From: Ascaphus truei
Taxonomy: Eukaryota; Chordata; Amphibia; Anura; Ascaphidae
Length of the DNA stretch: 64,000 nt
Direction: 5' to 3'
Assembly (NCBI GenBank): GCA_036426205.1
Contig: CM071568.1
Coordinates: forward strand, 44,731,171-44,795,170
A model generated the notes under the pieces. The model made no database searches and was not told the DNA's origin. It saw nothing but the letters and a program-made list of their open reading frames with translations. A program made the position numbers and the translations under genes. This document shows, piece after piece, positions 22,221 to 33,535 of the stretch; position 1 is the stretch's first letter; each line of letters starts with the position of its first letter.

Positions 22221-22534
22221 TTGTGGTCGTGCAAAGGGAGCTCCTGGCTCCCGACCATCAGATGTCCCCCCCAGACATCATCCTCCTGAGTATTCCCCAA
22301 CTCTTCTTCCCATTTCATCATGTCATGGAACAAGTAAGCCCATTTCTCCTCTCTCTGATCACCCTCCCCCCCTTTCTTTGCAGCTTCTGCTTGTCAACTC
22401 CTTAAGTTCAGCTGCATGTATTTGTTCCACACACACAGTGCCTGTCTGATGTATCAATATGCTGCCCTACTGCCTCTGAGCATGTAGCCAGTGAGTTACT
22501 ACAGCAACCTCTGAGATTCTTCTCAGAATGGGCT

Positions 22535-23167
22535 TGTAGGAGGACATGTGCAGAGGTACACAATGGAGACTGTTTTACGGTGAAATTATAACAAGGCTTT
22601 ATTGTGCCTGTCGCTTCAAACACAGCAAAAATCAACATAAGAGAATAAGCCAAACAAAAAAACATATCTCTGCTTTGGAGACTATCTACACATGTAGCTC
22701 AGCCCTCTCTGACTGGGTTGGTTAGCTTAGCTATTTACCAGCCCCAAATCATGGAGACATTTATCAATACACATAGACATAGATAATAGTCTTATACGAA
22801 AAGTCTTATCTGTTAGCTGGGCTGCTGTAGGGGAAGCTTCTCTGCTCCCTTGGAACCGCACCCTTGTGTGCACAGGCAATATCAGGCTCCAAGTTTAGAA
22901 TCTTGTCCCCTTTGTCTTGTGGTCAGCTTGTCGCTCAAGACATCTGTCCTTCCTTAGTTCAGCCCAGTTGTGGACTAAGGAATCTCTGCTCTGTCTCCTA
23001 GTTCAGCTCAGGTGTGAGCTAAGGAGTCTCATTTCATGTCTCAAAGGCAGGCTTTTTCTACCACCTGCAATCAGCCAGGTGGTGTTAGTTAATTGCCTAC
23101 CAGCAGTTAACCACCACACTGCTGGATTAGAGGCACATTTGTGAACAGGGATAAGTCCCCTGTTACA
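22535..23167 (-). mobile_element. LTR (3' side) of the coiled-coil LTR unit
   Basis: It matches the LTR at 30344-30871: both begin TGTA-AGGAGGACATG on the + strand, share AATGGAGACTGTTTTA and end CCCTGTTACA. The + strand GGCTTTATTGTG gives AATAAA on the minus strand, fixing orientation. A purine-rich tract (GGGGGGAGGGCAG) lies about 12 bases upstream on the minus strand, not quite adjacent. Confidence 0.75.
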
Positions 23168-24347
23168 GGGCTATTCTGCCCTCCCCCCTGTCTTTGCTGA
23201 CAGTAGTTTGTCCCATCTCACTTATAGTGTGACCCTTGCTCCTCACTTCCTTTTCCACCCTGGAGACAGTGAGTACAGCACCCATCTCTTTTACTCTCCT
23301 ATGGCAAGGCCATCTCTTTCTACCTGTTTCTAACTACAAATCACAACTAAACACCATCCACAAGAGCCTGTATTTACTGCTGCTTTTACAATAAAGTGAA
23401 GAAAATATTATAGGACTTGGAGTGATTTGGAAAGGGGACTGAGTTAATGCTATCTGGGGCTATTCACACATCACACGTGACCCTGGCTTCAGAATAGTAG
23501 AAAGAGGACCGTGTGCTTTGGGGACACACACACAGGAGCTGCTACCCACAGCCTTTATGCTAAAGAAACAAGCAAGCAGCTTACACAGCAAATAAACAGC
23601 AGTCTCTCACCACCACAGTACAAGCATACTGCTCTACATCGCTACACAGAGCCACCAGCCTCTATACAGCAAACAACTACTACTTTATGCAAAGACAAGC
23701 GAGCAGCTTTACATTGCTAATAAGAGCACAGACTTTCTACAGCAAAAGCCTTACAAACAGCAAGCAGATTTACACTGCACAAAAGCCTGCAACTTTACAC
23801 AAGGCAGCGTCACTGCAGTCAGACAGTGCACCTTACACAGAACTTTGATTGCCTTTTTCTGTTTGAGTTCACCCTCTGCACAGCTCCATAGTAAGGAGCT
23901 ACCATCTCACCTACCCCTGCGCACGTCCCCACGGCTAGCGCCACCAAGGGCCATGCTACCGGACACCCGCCAGGACACGGGTCAGAGCCACCGGACACCT
24001 GTAAGTACAGCCACCCCTTCGCTGAACGCTACAGGACACCGCTCGGCATCATCTGAGACAGTCGCCCATCGCTGACGCAGGTAACAGACCGCACGCCACA
24101 CGCACTGGCTAAAGGCCTACACACACCTACAGCATGGCAGATTAAAATGGCAGCCTCCTATTTGATGGCCGTTTAAATGTCCCAAGAGAACACCGTTAAC
24201 TACACCAGCGAGTAAGTATCTCCGGAGCCAGAGGAGTGGGGATCCCAAGGGAGTCTGCTGCCTTTACTACGTAGCCCTTTTACCTCCCCCCCTCCCCCCC
24301 CCCACGTGAGATTGGGGTGGGTCTGCTTCTCCAGCTACTTCACTAGT
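23168..24347. other. Unclassified sequence within the LTR unit
   Basis: 23500-23830 is rich in irregular ACAGCAA/GCAGCTTTACA repeats. 23930-24230 has GTAAGTA-type motifs. No frame is recognisable. It may be leader or internal sequence of the surrounding elements. Confidence 0.35.
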
Positions 24348-24956
24348 TGTTGGGCTGTACCTGTTGGTAAACAGGAGGGCTGAGTGTTATGTTAGATCTT
24401 CATCGGTGCAGCGCCACCAGTCAGCATGGATCCTCTGTGATGACAGGGGATGGCCCATACTGACACCTTTTCTTCTTTCATTAGCAGACAGTTAATCACA
24501 CTCCTTTGTCTTTTCATGGTATTTATTGCATGCAGATCACATCACAGAGCAGGTACATTCCTCCATAATGACCCTACCCTTCTTTGGCTGGTTGGACCCC
24601 TTCTCCACCTCCTTATGAGATGGAGGGCTGATGGTGTTCTCTCCACAGAGGGAAGAGAGAGACAGGAACTCTCAGATAGACTCTCAGAGAGACAGGGACC
24701 CAGAATTTAGGAAAGTGCCAGTATTTATAACCTGAGGTGGATGACTGTAACCCTGCAATTTAAAAGAAGAGGGTTGAATACTGATTGGTTATCACACACT
24801 ATAGATGAACCAATTAGTATCCTTCCCTCAGGCTGACACTTTCTGGTTGTTGCTAAGGCCCATCCTTGGATACTGCTAATGTATCCAAGTCGGCAAAACA
24901 CAGGGTCCAAAAGAAGGAATTAACCCCTCCACTGCATGCACCTAACAGGACTTACA
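24348..24956 (-). mobile_element. Probable LTR of another family
   Basis: The minus strand has TATAAATACTGG (from 24731) and GCAATAAATACC (from 24518), spaced like a promoter and a poly(A) signal. The ends TGT/ACA are plausible, but no target duplication is visible. It carries the shared LTR box in the form GTGCAGCGCCACCA (24406). Confidence 0.5.
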
Positions 24957-25293
24957 CTGGAAAGGTCCAGGCAGAGAAGTAGCGGCCGGAGGCTAGGATA
25001 CAACTATAAAAAAACAATATATGTGAAATAGGCAGGGTTGCTGCTCTTATAAAATCTCCACATAGTGGGGTCCATGCTGTGAAAGCCATTTTTGCAACCC
25101 TCAAATAAGAATGTTGTCCTATTCAAGCGAATGGGGCTTAATGCTTCACTAATGTGGTGATAATGGCTGTGCAGCATATTGAATCATTAAAATGGTGGTT
25201 TATTTATTGTGATACGTTGTTTTGAGAAAACACAGTTGGGATATTGCAAAGTAAATAGCCATTGTTTGGTCATATATATTCAGTTAATATAAG
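24957..25293. other. No gene recognised
   Basis: Sequence between two LTRs without clear motifs. Confidence 0.35.
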
Positions 25294-26120
25294 TGTAGCA
25301 GGCACCCGCCTTCTTACCTCCTGGGGGGAGACAGCTCCGTAGGGCAGGAGTGTTACGCCGGTGCTGCCCGCAGACCAGACCCGTCCCTTCTACTGAGGTG
25401 AGGAACGTATATAGGCACGCACCCGCAGCAAAAGGAGCGTGTCCGGAGTGTGATGATTAGGCGTTGCCAGGCCAGATGACGTTTAGCTAGCAATCCTTGC
25501 CGGTACCGGTGTAGAAGTGCCGTCGTCGTTGCCGTTAGCCAAGGTCTGGGATTGGAGAATTCCGGAAGGTCGTTGTCCAAGCAGGGGGTTGAGAGCCAGA
25601 GAAGGACGTCTGCCAAGCCAAATCGTAACCTGAGTGAATAGAGAGAGAGAGAACGCCAGAGTAGTGATCCTAGTGGAAAACTATGTCGAGCAACGAATGA
25701 ATGGCAGGACAGGCAATATAAAGCGTGGCTGACCAATAGGCAGAGGGGGGGGGCAGGCCTGGAGGAATGCATGGAGCTGTCCTGGATAGGTTGTCCAAAG
25801 GAGGATACAGGTGAGCAGTCTTTATGCCTGATTGATCCTTGTGTGTGTGTTGGGGGCGGAGCCTCACTGCATGAGCAGTGAATAAATTAAGAGAGTCCTG
25901 CGCGTGCTTTGTAACAGAGACGGGCGCGCGCTCGTACACGGTAGCAGCCGCATGAGGGTGGGACGATCCTGCAGGAGCGCGAGAATGCAGAGGACGGCGG
26001 GGAACCCCCAGAGCCGCCGGAGGTAAGTGACGCCGGCGAGATGCGCGCACCACGGCAGCGGGGTTTAATGAAGGTGAGGAGGAACCCAGGCACGGGTGCC
26101 GCGATCCCAGAGTCCTCACA
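25294..26120 (-). mobile_element. 3' LTR of a chromodomain Gypsy element
   Basis: On the minus strand it begins TGTGAGGACTC and ends GGTGCCTGCTACA (TG...CA). A polypurine tract GAGGGGGGGG lies just upstream (26123-26134), as expected for a 3' LTR. Length 827 bp. Confidence 0.8.
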
Positions 26121-27000
26121 TTACCCCCCCCTCAGGATTGGCCTCAAGACGATCCTTCCATGGTTTTGATGGAAACTTCTTTCGGAAGCATTTGAGAAGT
26201 CCGGAAGCATGAATATCTTTCAGGGGTACCCATGACCTCTCTTCAGGTCCAAAACCTTTCCAGTGGACCAAGAAGTGGACTTTACCTCTCGAAAGGCGGG
26301 AATCCAGTAAAGCCGGTATCTCGTACTCTTCGTTACCCTGTACCATCACAGGATCTGGTTTAGAAGTGTGGTCTGGAAATAGGCCACTGGAGATGAATGG
26401 CTTGAGAAGCGAGGTGTGAAAGACATTCGGAATTCTCATACTACGAGGAAGTTGGAGTCGAAAGGAAACCGGATTTACCTGCTCCAAGATGGAAAAGGGA
26501 CCCAGAAACCTAGGAGCCAATTTGATTGAAGGAGTTTTGAGATGGATGTTCTTGGATGATAGCCAAACCTTGTCCCCGGGTTTGTAGTTGGGTGCCGGAC
26601 GACGGTGACGATCAGCCTGGGTTTTAGAAGTCAAGGATGCTTTTTGTAGTGCAGATTGGATTCTGGACCAAGGGTCTTGTAGGAGTGCAATATGCTCGTC
26701 CACGGCTGGTACTCCAGAGGAGTCTTTAGAAATGGGTAGGCGAGCCGGATGGAATCCATAATTGATAAAGAAGGGGGTCTCACGGGTAGACTCATTCCTG
26801 GAAGAATTAATGGCGTACTCAGCCCAGGTAAGTAGTTCTGCCCAGTCATCCTGAGAATTAGAGACGAAGCACCTTAAGTATTTCTCGAGGGATTGATTAA
26901 CCCTCTCGGTCTGTCCGTTGGATTGAGGGTGATATCCAGAAGAAAAGGAAGATGAGATACCCAGTCTCTTGGTGAAACCTGGTATCACAAGAGCGCCCAA
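26116..27000 (-). pseudogene. Ty3/Gypsy pol 3' end: integrase C-terminus and chromodomain
   Basis: A 294-codon open frame. GYHPQSNGQTERVNQSLEK (22-40) is the last part of the integrase core, with the catalytic glutamate at 32. PGDKVWLSSKNI follows (about 141-152), then a GPF/Y-like LAPRFLGPFSILEQV. From about 225 a chromodomain reads EYEIPALLDSRL, HFLVHWKGF and RSWVPLKDI. Such chromoviruses use the domain to choose chromatin targets. The polypurine tract codes for the final residues, and the stop lies inside the LTR. Everything upstream of about 27005 is missing: the frame abuts the coiled-coil unit, so this is a partial copy. Confidence 0.85.
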
Positions 27001-27010
27001 GAACAGCCAC

Positions 27011-29535
27011 TTAAGCCCTCAGTTCCTGAAGCTGTCTTCCTGCACTTTTCCCATTCAATGTAGTCGCCAGTTCAGCTTTTTCAGCTAAGGATTCTTCTGG
27101 ACTCCTACCTCTGTTTGTTGCCTGTTGGGCGGTTGCAGGTTTGGCTAGTGCTTTCTTAGGTGGCTCAAACTTCGTAATCTTGTTTTGAAGGTGAGTGGTG
27201 TCCCCAGCTCTCACTGTACCCTTGTCCTCACGGGCCTTAGTTACTGTGGGATACCGATGCTTGGACAGAGCCAATACCTTTTCCCATATTGGAGGCATCT
27301 GTAAGTTACTGGGCTGCAGAGTCTCACTCTGTTTCTTGAATGTTTCCTGCCATTCTCCTTTCAGGGTCTTTATTTCTTCCCTGTGCTTTCTCTGAGCTTG
27401 CTTCCACCTATCATTCTTTATTTTGTGGAGCACTGTGAACTTCTTGGCTTGGGCCGCAGATACTCGTCTCAGTTTCTGGACCTTTTTGCGCTCCCTCTTG
27501 TACCGAGTCACCTGGCCTCTAAGCTTAGCCTCTAGCGATGCTTTGGTGATGGTCAGGGTAACCTTCAGTTTATCCTGTTGCTTTGCGAGGATGCACTGGG
27601 TAATCAGACGTTCCTGCAGCACTTGTATTTCCTTAGCAGCCTGCAGATTTTCTTCCTGCAGAGTTTGCTGCTTCTCCTCGACATTCTGGAGGTGTGTACG
27701 CAGACATTGCAGTTGGTTCTGCAGTCGGTGCTCTGCTTCAACTTTTCATCTTCCAACCGTTTCTTTATTTTTTTAAGCTCGTGCAGCTTTTCATTCTTTC
27801 CATTGACGTGGTTTGTCAACTCCGAATTTTCTTTTTTTAATCTTAAATTTTCTCCTTTTTCAGTCTCTGTACTATTCAGGGCCTCCTTGCAGTCCACCTT
27901 CCATTTTTTCACATCTGCTTGGAGGCGAGCTGTCTCCTGGCGTGAGACTTCCATCTCCAGGTTTATGTTCTGAAGCTCCTTCTGGGAGACTTTGAGATCT
28001 AAGTTAAGATGGAGGATAGTTTTCTTTGAAATGTCCAGCTCCTCAGTGAGACTGTGAAGTTCCTTCCTGAAGACTTCCAGTTCTGTGCGGCAGCTGTTGA
28101 TCTCATGATGTGAGGCATCCAGTGCTCTGCGGAGTGTATGAACCTCTTTCTGAGATACGTCCACCTCTGTCCGGACACTGTTGACCTCCTGTTGTGAGGC
28201 ATTCAGCTCTACGCGAAGAGTGTGAACCTCTTGCTGAAAGACTGTCATCTGCTTCAGTGCCTCCTCATACTTCTGCTTCAGCTTAGCCATCATTTTATCA
28301 GATTAGCTCTGCTTTTCATCCATGGCGGTAATAGTAGCGTTTGCAGTATCTAGCTCAGTCTTGAGATCGTCCAATTCTGTCCTGGCCGAAGAGTACATTG
28401 TGAGCACATAATTCTGTAGCTTCACGTTATTTTTCAGTAGCTCTGCGTAATCATCTTTCTTCAGTTTCAATTGTTCCCGGAGCAGATCAGTCACGCCTGG
28501 CAACCTTCAGGGTATCCCCAGGGCTGGTCAAGGGATCGTCACTCACCGGCTCCGGCTCCGCTTCCCTGGGATGGTTGGTTGAGGGTTTCTCACTATTAGC
28601 ACCGGACAGACACTTCTTTGGGGTACACGACTTCTGCCTTGGGCCATCTGGATATTCGGTCATCCGCGGGACGACTTCTCCATTTTCTCTAGGCTGCAGG
28701 GCATTTCGGACCCCCTTTTCCTCTGCAAGATCTGCAGATATGTCTGTTCCTTCCACGGTAAGTGAAGAACCGCTTTTCTTTTTTCGCCTTTTTGTTTTGG
28801 ATGACCCTGTCCCCTCAGGGATACTGGGATCTCCATCTTCATTTGAAATTTTAGCAGCGTCACTGGATCCACCCTGCTTTTCTTGCAACTGTAATAGCTG
28901 ACGGAAATATTCAGTGATCCGCTGTTCCCGCTCTTTCTCTTGCCGATCATATTAGTCATCATAGGGAGCGGTCTTTTCAGTTCGTACCGAGTTCAGGTAC
29001 CCCCACCACTCTTGGGGTGTTTTGTGGGTGTGACTTGGTTTGGGTTTCCCATAAGAGATGTCTTCCTCGTCATCGGACTGGAAGGGCCACTCTTCCGTGG
29101 GGTAGGGTTCATTACAGGAACGCTGCATCTTGTCCTCCATTTTGGGCTATCAGGTGTATTTTTCTTCCTGACCTCAGGAGGCGCTATTGCAGCTGTTGCC
29201 ACTGTATTTGCTAGAACCCCACATGGTTGTAGTCCTACAGGTGGGCATATTTTGCTTGTAGAGGTCTTAGCTCTTACATTAGACTTTTTCTTCCCTTGGG
29301 TAAGTTTTATAATATTAGCATTACTGTGCATGCATTCACTTTCATCGTCTGAATAAGGCCTGAAGGGACACTGCTCCGTGTGGTGGGGTTGTTTGCACCA
29401 GGAACACATTTTCTTCCCTATTTTTGTAGAGTCTGTATTTGACTTCAGCTGGGTGGCCATTTTACATTCCCAGGGTTCTATTTCTTTAAATACAATGCTT
29501 GCTAGCTGCCCATTTTTTGGCTTCAGCAAAGGCAT
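27011..29535 (-). pseudogene. Zinc-knuckle plus coiled-coil protein of a pol-less LTR unit
   Basis: A chain of overlapping frames (29535-28993, 29140-28952, 28888-28487, 28503-28303, 28293-27604, 27622-27011) reads as one protein of about 840 residues, broken by frameshifts and an in-frame TAA near 28300. The N-terminus has a knuckle-like CSWCKQPHHTEQCPF followed by an acidic YSDDESEC. A degenerate repeat of that pair recurs (CNEPYPTEEWPFQSDDEED). The middle is basic (KTKRRKKKSG). The C-terminal half has eight 14-residue coiled-coil repeats (28230-27895) and a basic end. No protease, RT or integrase is seen. I do not recognise the protein. Its place between LTRs and the zinc motif suggest a gag-like or captured host protein. 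Confidence 0.6.
27895..28230 (-). repeat. Eight 42-bp repeats coding 14-residue heptad pairs
   Basis: Units such as EVHTLRVELNASQQ, EVNSVRTEVDVSQK, EVHTLRRALDASHH and ELHSLTEELDISKK follow each other without gaps. Leucines and valines fall at heptad positions. The unit length of two heptads explains why the coil stays in register. Confidence 0.8.
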
Positions 29536-30343
29536 TTGGTTTTCTGCTTGAGTTCAGTAATTTTCAGTCTCATCTTTGGGTATTATGGCATTCACTCTTC
29601 ACACTTTGGGTGCCTGTTTTACTCCCAAGATACATAGATAGACTTTACTTGCAGAAAAAAAAATATATTCTTTGCAGTGGAGTATTTCTTTCACTCCCAG
29701 CAGGGCGACTCAACACTCAGCAATTGGCTTTGGGATACCTTTTACACAGTTCAGCAATTCCTTTTTCCCCGGTAGGGCAATTTTACCCTCAGCACTTATT
29801 TGCTGAAAATTCCCCTGCTTCAGCACAGTCTTGCATCAATTTTCACACTTTTCTGCATATACTCCATTCACCGCTGGTAGTCCTATTCGGTGTGGCAGCC
29901 TTTACTTGCAGAATCAGTACCGCTCATGGGTCACCATCTGTATTCACTGCTTCAGCGAAACATTTGAAAACAACAAACACCTATCCCTTTTAAGGGCTAA
30001 CTTACTTCCAGACTACGGCTGGAAGGCAAAACCCCTATTTCAACGACCATATTACACTTTATTGTGATAGGCAAGTAAGGTTTGCCTGCTTCAGCAGTCT
30101 CTCTCTCTCTCCTCTTGGGATTGGGGAAAAGAGTCCATCTGTGGTTTTGTGGCTTTCTTCAGTGCAGTGTAGATTTCCTGCCTGGGTGTGTATCCCTTTA
30201 ATTCTGGTCTCTGCTGCATGAGTTCCTTTGTTTATGTTGCTCAGGCTGTTTGTAGGCAAAAAGCACAAAAAAAATTCACAGGCAATCTCCGGGCCCCTTT
30301 TAACTTCAAGGGCCACCTCTCATCCCAAACTTCTGACACCATA
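29536..30343. other. 5' leader of the coiled-coil LTR unit
   Basis: No long frame on the minus strand. It holds several TTTTACTCCCAG/TTTCACTCCCAGC segments that look like weak internal repeats. Confidence 0.4.
30329..30341 (-). promoter_or_regulatory. Probable primer-binding site
   Basis: On the minus strand TGGTGTCAGAAGT begins two bases after the 5' LTR. It differs by one base from the start of the primer site complementary to tRNA-Leu (recalled as TGGTGTCAGGAGT). Confidence 0.6.
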
Positions 30344-30871
30344 TGTAAGAGGACATGTGAAGAGGTATGCAATGGAGACTGTTTTAACGTGAAATTAAAT
30401 ACGGCTTTTATTGCGCCTGTTTCTTTAACACAAGAAAAAATCCAAACGTATGCAAATAAGGGGTCAAACAAAGCTTCTGTTCCACTTGGGAGTATTTCTA
30501 GTTAAACCTATGCCGTCCACAACTCCCTTTAGATTAGCATGTCTCCCAGCCCCAAACATATATCTTGATATGTGCAGATATACAAAAAGTCTTAGAAAGG
30601 AAAGTCTTATCTGTTTCTTGTAGGGGAAGGCTTATTTGTTCTCCAGGTTTAGAAGTACTTTCCCCTGTGTCTTGCTGACAGCGTGCAGTCTCTTCTGGCA
30701 GGCTCAAGACATCTGTCACCTTGTTCAGCTCACAGGTGTGCTAAGGAGTCTCTCTTCCTGTCTCAGAGGCAGGCTTTTCTAACACTTCTAATCAGCCTGG
30801 TGCTGGTCAATTAACCAGCACACTGCTGGATTAGAGGCAGTTTTTTCTGAACAGGGTAAGTCCCTGTTACA
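30344..30871 (-). mobile_element. LTR (5' side) of the coiled-coil LTR unit
   Basis: It pairs with the LTR at 22535-23167. The ends are TGTAAGAGG and CCTGTTACA on the + strand; AATAAA lies on the minus strand near 30412. It is shorter than its partner because of internal deletions. Confidence 0.75.
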
Positions 30872-30890
30872 GTGATCCAGCCTTCTACAA

Positions 30891-32774
30891 TCACAACCAA
30901 GTAATATCATTAAGGGGGATATTACTCTGACAAAACCCCACTGACATTGCAAATGCATTCAATGATACTTGTAGGGTGTGCCACTAACTTATTAGCGAAC
31001 GCAGCCCAAACCACAAACCTGAATCTCATCCTGGGAGTACCCCACATAGCCCCTCCCAACACTGCCCACAATTTTCAATTTGACCCAGCTCCTCAACTAA
31101 ACAAGCAGCCAATGGTGGACCTGACTTACTACAATCTAGGTTCCCACGACTGGTGACCCGCCATTGCCAACACAATTGCTCCATAGTCACTCGTATCCTT
31201 CCTGCAGGCCATATCCCTAAGACCTGGAAAACTGCCAGGGTTGTCCCAATCTTCAAAAGTGGGGACAAAAATACTGTCTCAAACTACAGGCCAATCTCAC
31301 TTCTCCCAATTCTATCCAAAGTCATGGAAAAATGTGTCCACTCCCAATAAAGCGATTACTATACCAAGACAAATTTCCCTAGCCAATTCCAATCTGGCTT
31401 TCGCCTCAAACACTCCACCGTAACTACCCTGCTAAAAGTTTGCAATGAAATCCAGTGTGGAATGGAACGCGGACAACTCACTGGTGCAGTTTTCCTAGAT
31501 TTTGCAAAGGCTTTTGATACTGTTGATCATGCTATCCTGCTTAACAAACTGCAGAGCTCTGGAATAGGGAAGCATGCTTTTAAACTGGTTTCAGTCCTAC
31601 CTATCAGGTAGATCCCAAAATGTGTCCATCTCAGGCTCTAACTCCAACCCCTTGGATATCACCTGTGGTGTCCCGCAAGGGGCCCCTACTCTTCTCAGTG
31701 TTCATCAATGATCTTCCCACAGCTTGTCAGGAAGCCTCAATACACATGTATGCAGATGACACAATCCTATATGCACACAGCCATAGACTCTCTGACCTTC
31801 AACACATACTTCAGTCTGACTTTTTGAGACTCGAAAACTGGATTTCCCAAAACAGTGTTTTTAAACACTGACAAGACTGTAACAATGGTATTTGGGACCA
31901 AGACTACATTTTTAAAGCTGCCAGCGACTGAGCTCCAGATTAGAACCAACGCTAACACCACCCTAACCCCTGTCACTAGTTTTAAATACCTGGGCATATG
32001 GTTTGACTCCCACGTAACATTCGGGATGCACATTGATACCCTGACAACCAAGACCTATGCCAAACTAGGAACAAATCCTCCCTAAGTCTCCTGGTCAGAA
32101 AACGTATCGCACAGCAGATGCTAATGCCAATTATTGACTATGGAGACATAGTATATGGCTCGGCACCTCAAACCCACCTTAGAAAACTTCACACACTCTA
32201 CAATTCAATTTGTTGTTTTGTTCTCCAATGTAACTACAACACACATCACTGCGAAATGCTCAAAGAACTAGATTGGTCGTCACTCGAGTCTAGGCGCAAA
32301 GTTCACCTTTCCTGTCTTGCCTTCAAATTCTTTATGGGCAAGCCACCCAGCTACCTGAACAAGCTCCTCACCCCTACCACATGCAGCACTTATCATCTGA
32401 GATCAGACTCCAAAAGACTGTTCATGGTACCAAGGCTCAACAAAGTATCCGGCCGCTCCTCCTCCTTCTCTTACCGTGCACCCCAAAACTGGAACAACCT
32501 ACCAGAGACTCTCACATCCACCACCAGTTTAAGTTCTTTCAAATCTAAGGTTGTCTTACATTTTAATCTTGTCTGTAACCGTTTCATACGCCCATAATAT
32601 ATATTTTCTTTAACTGTGCATGCAATGTCTTGTATATAATGTATACCCTGTTCATTTATGTAACTGTATTTGTAACCATGTATTTGTCTTAAATCTGTGC
32701 CCAGGACATACTTGAAAACGAGAGGTAACTCTCAATGTATGACTTCCTGGTTAAACATTTAATAAATAAATAAA
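30891..32774 (+). mobile_element. CR1/L2-like LINE, copy 2 (5' truncated)
   Basis: Same family as 460-3895, in the opposite orientation. It begins within the linker between endonuclease and RT and runs to the AATAAATAAATAAA tail at 32761-32774. The RT is present in pieces: KTWKTARVVPIFKSGDKN and YRPISLLPILSKVMEK (31153-31350), MYADDTILYAHSH (within 31620-31871), KYLGIWFD (31855-32085) and RAPQNWNNLPETL (32118-32597). At least four shifts or stops. The 3' UTR ends with the conserved GAGAGGTAACTCTCAATGTA. Confidence 0.85.
32118..32597 (+). pseudogene. LINE copy 2, RT C-terminal open frame
   Basis: 159 codons from MLMPIIDYGDIVYGSA to FNLVCNRFIRP, closely matching the end of copy 1 (643-1506). 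It is the longest intact piece of this copy. It holds no catalytic residues, so it is a remnant. Confidence 0.75.
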
Positions 32775-33049
32775 GGCAGCAGTCCATGCTGATCGCCAAT
32801 TTGTTTTGCATTTTATTTGTTTTACTATAGGAAATCTCCTATTGCCCTTTCCTAAGCGCTTTTTAGTTTTAAAATGTAATGCTTCACCTAGGAGATAATT
32901 GTAACCCCCCCATAATATGTCAAACACTTAAGTTCTAAGCTCTCCCCAGAGGCCATGGCAGTGTAAAGGTTACCATGGTAACCACACAAGCTATTGCAGT
33001 TCAACACTACAATTCATACTGTCACCAAATGTAGCATGCTGCTTAGGTA
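32775..33049. other. No gene recognised
   Basis: Short stretch between LINE tail and hAT MITE. Confidence 0.4.
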
Positions 33050-33057
33050 TTCTAGTT

Positions 33058-33365
33058 CAGGGGTGTGCAAACTTCCTGCGCTGTGCCCCCCCCCCCCTGT
33101 CTGCTCTTCTCATGATCACACCCCCCCCTTAACTTCAATGAAGCGTCAAATGATGCTGAAGGGTCATGTGACGCCACGCGAACCGTGGCGTCATTTGACG
33201 TCACGTCTCCATGGTAACAGGCGTCATTTGACGCCGTGTTTCCATGGAGACGCGTGGACAAGAACCGAATAGTAAATTTACAGAGGCCTCACGCTCTTAG
33301 CGCGGGGCCTCTGTAACCGCGCGCCCCCCCAATAAAGTTTTGCGCCCCCAGTTTGCGCACCTCTG
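33058..33365. mobile_element. hAT MITE, 308 bp
   Basis: The ends are CAGGGGTGTGCAAAC and GTTTGCGCACCTCTG; TTCTAGTT flanks both sides (33050-33057, 33366-33373). The body has ACGTCA and CATTTGACG repeats. Confidence 0.9.
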
Positions 33366-33454
33366 TTCTAGTTGACTCTTTCTCCTCAGATTCACACTGT
33401 TGATACGATACATACGTCTTGCCCTTTGTTCCTAAAACAACAATGCTAAGATCC

Positions 33455-33535
33455 ACTCTATCCTCTCACTCTACAGCTAACATTTTAATCAATGCTCGCA
33501 TTATCTACCATCTTGATTACTGCAACTATTAATAC
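33455..33535 (+). pseudogene. Tiny LINE RT fragment
   Basis: Reads ILINARIIYHLDYCNY, resembling the region after the RT catalytic core in L2-like LINEs. Nothing else of the element is seen. Confidence 0.4.

Noticed and set aside
25353..26119. Minus-strand frames of 139 and 149 codons
   Set aside because: They lie inside the Gypsy LTR, lack motifs, and reflect its GC content.
27204..27973. Plus-strand frames rich in phenylalanine/serine/cysteine
   Set aside because: They are the antisense of the coiled-coil repeats.
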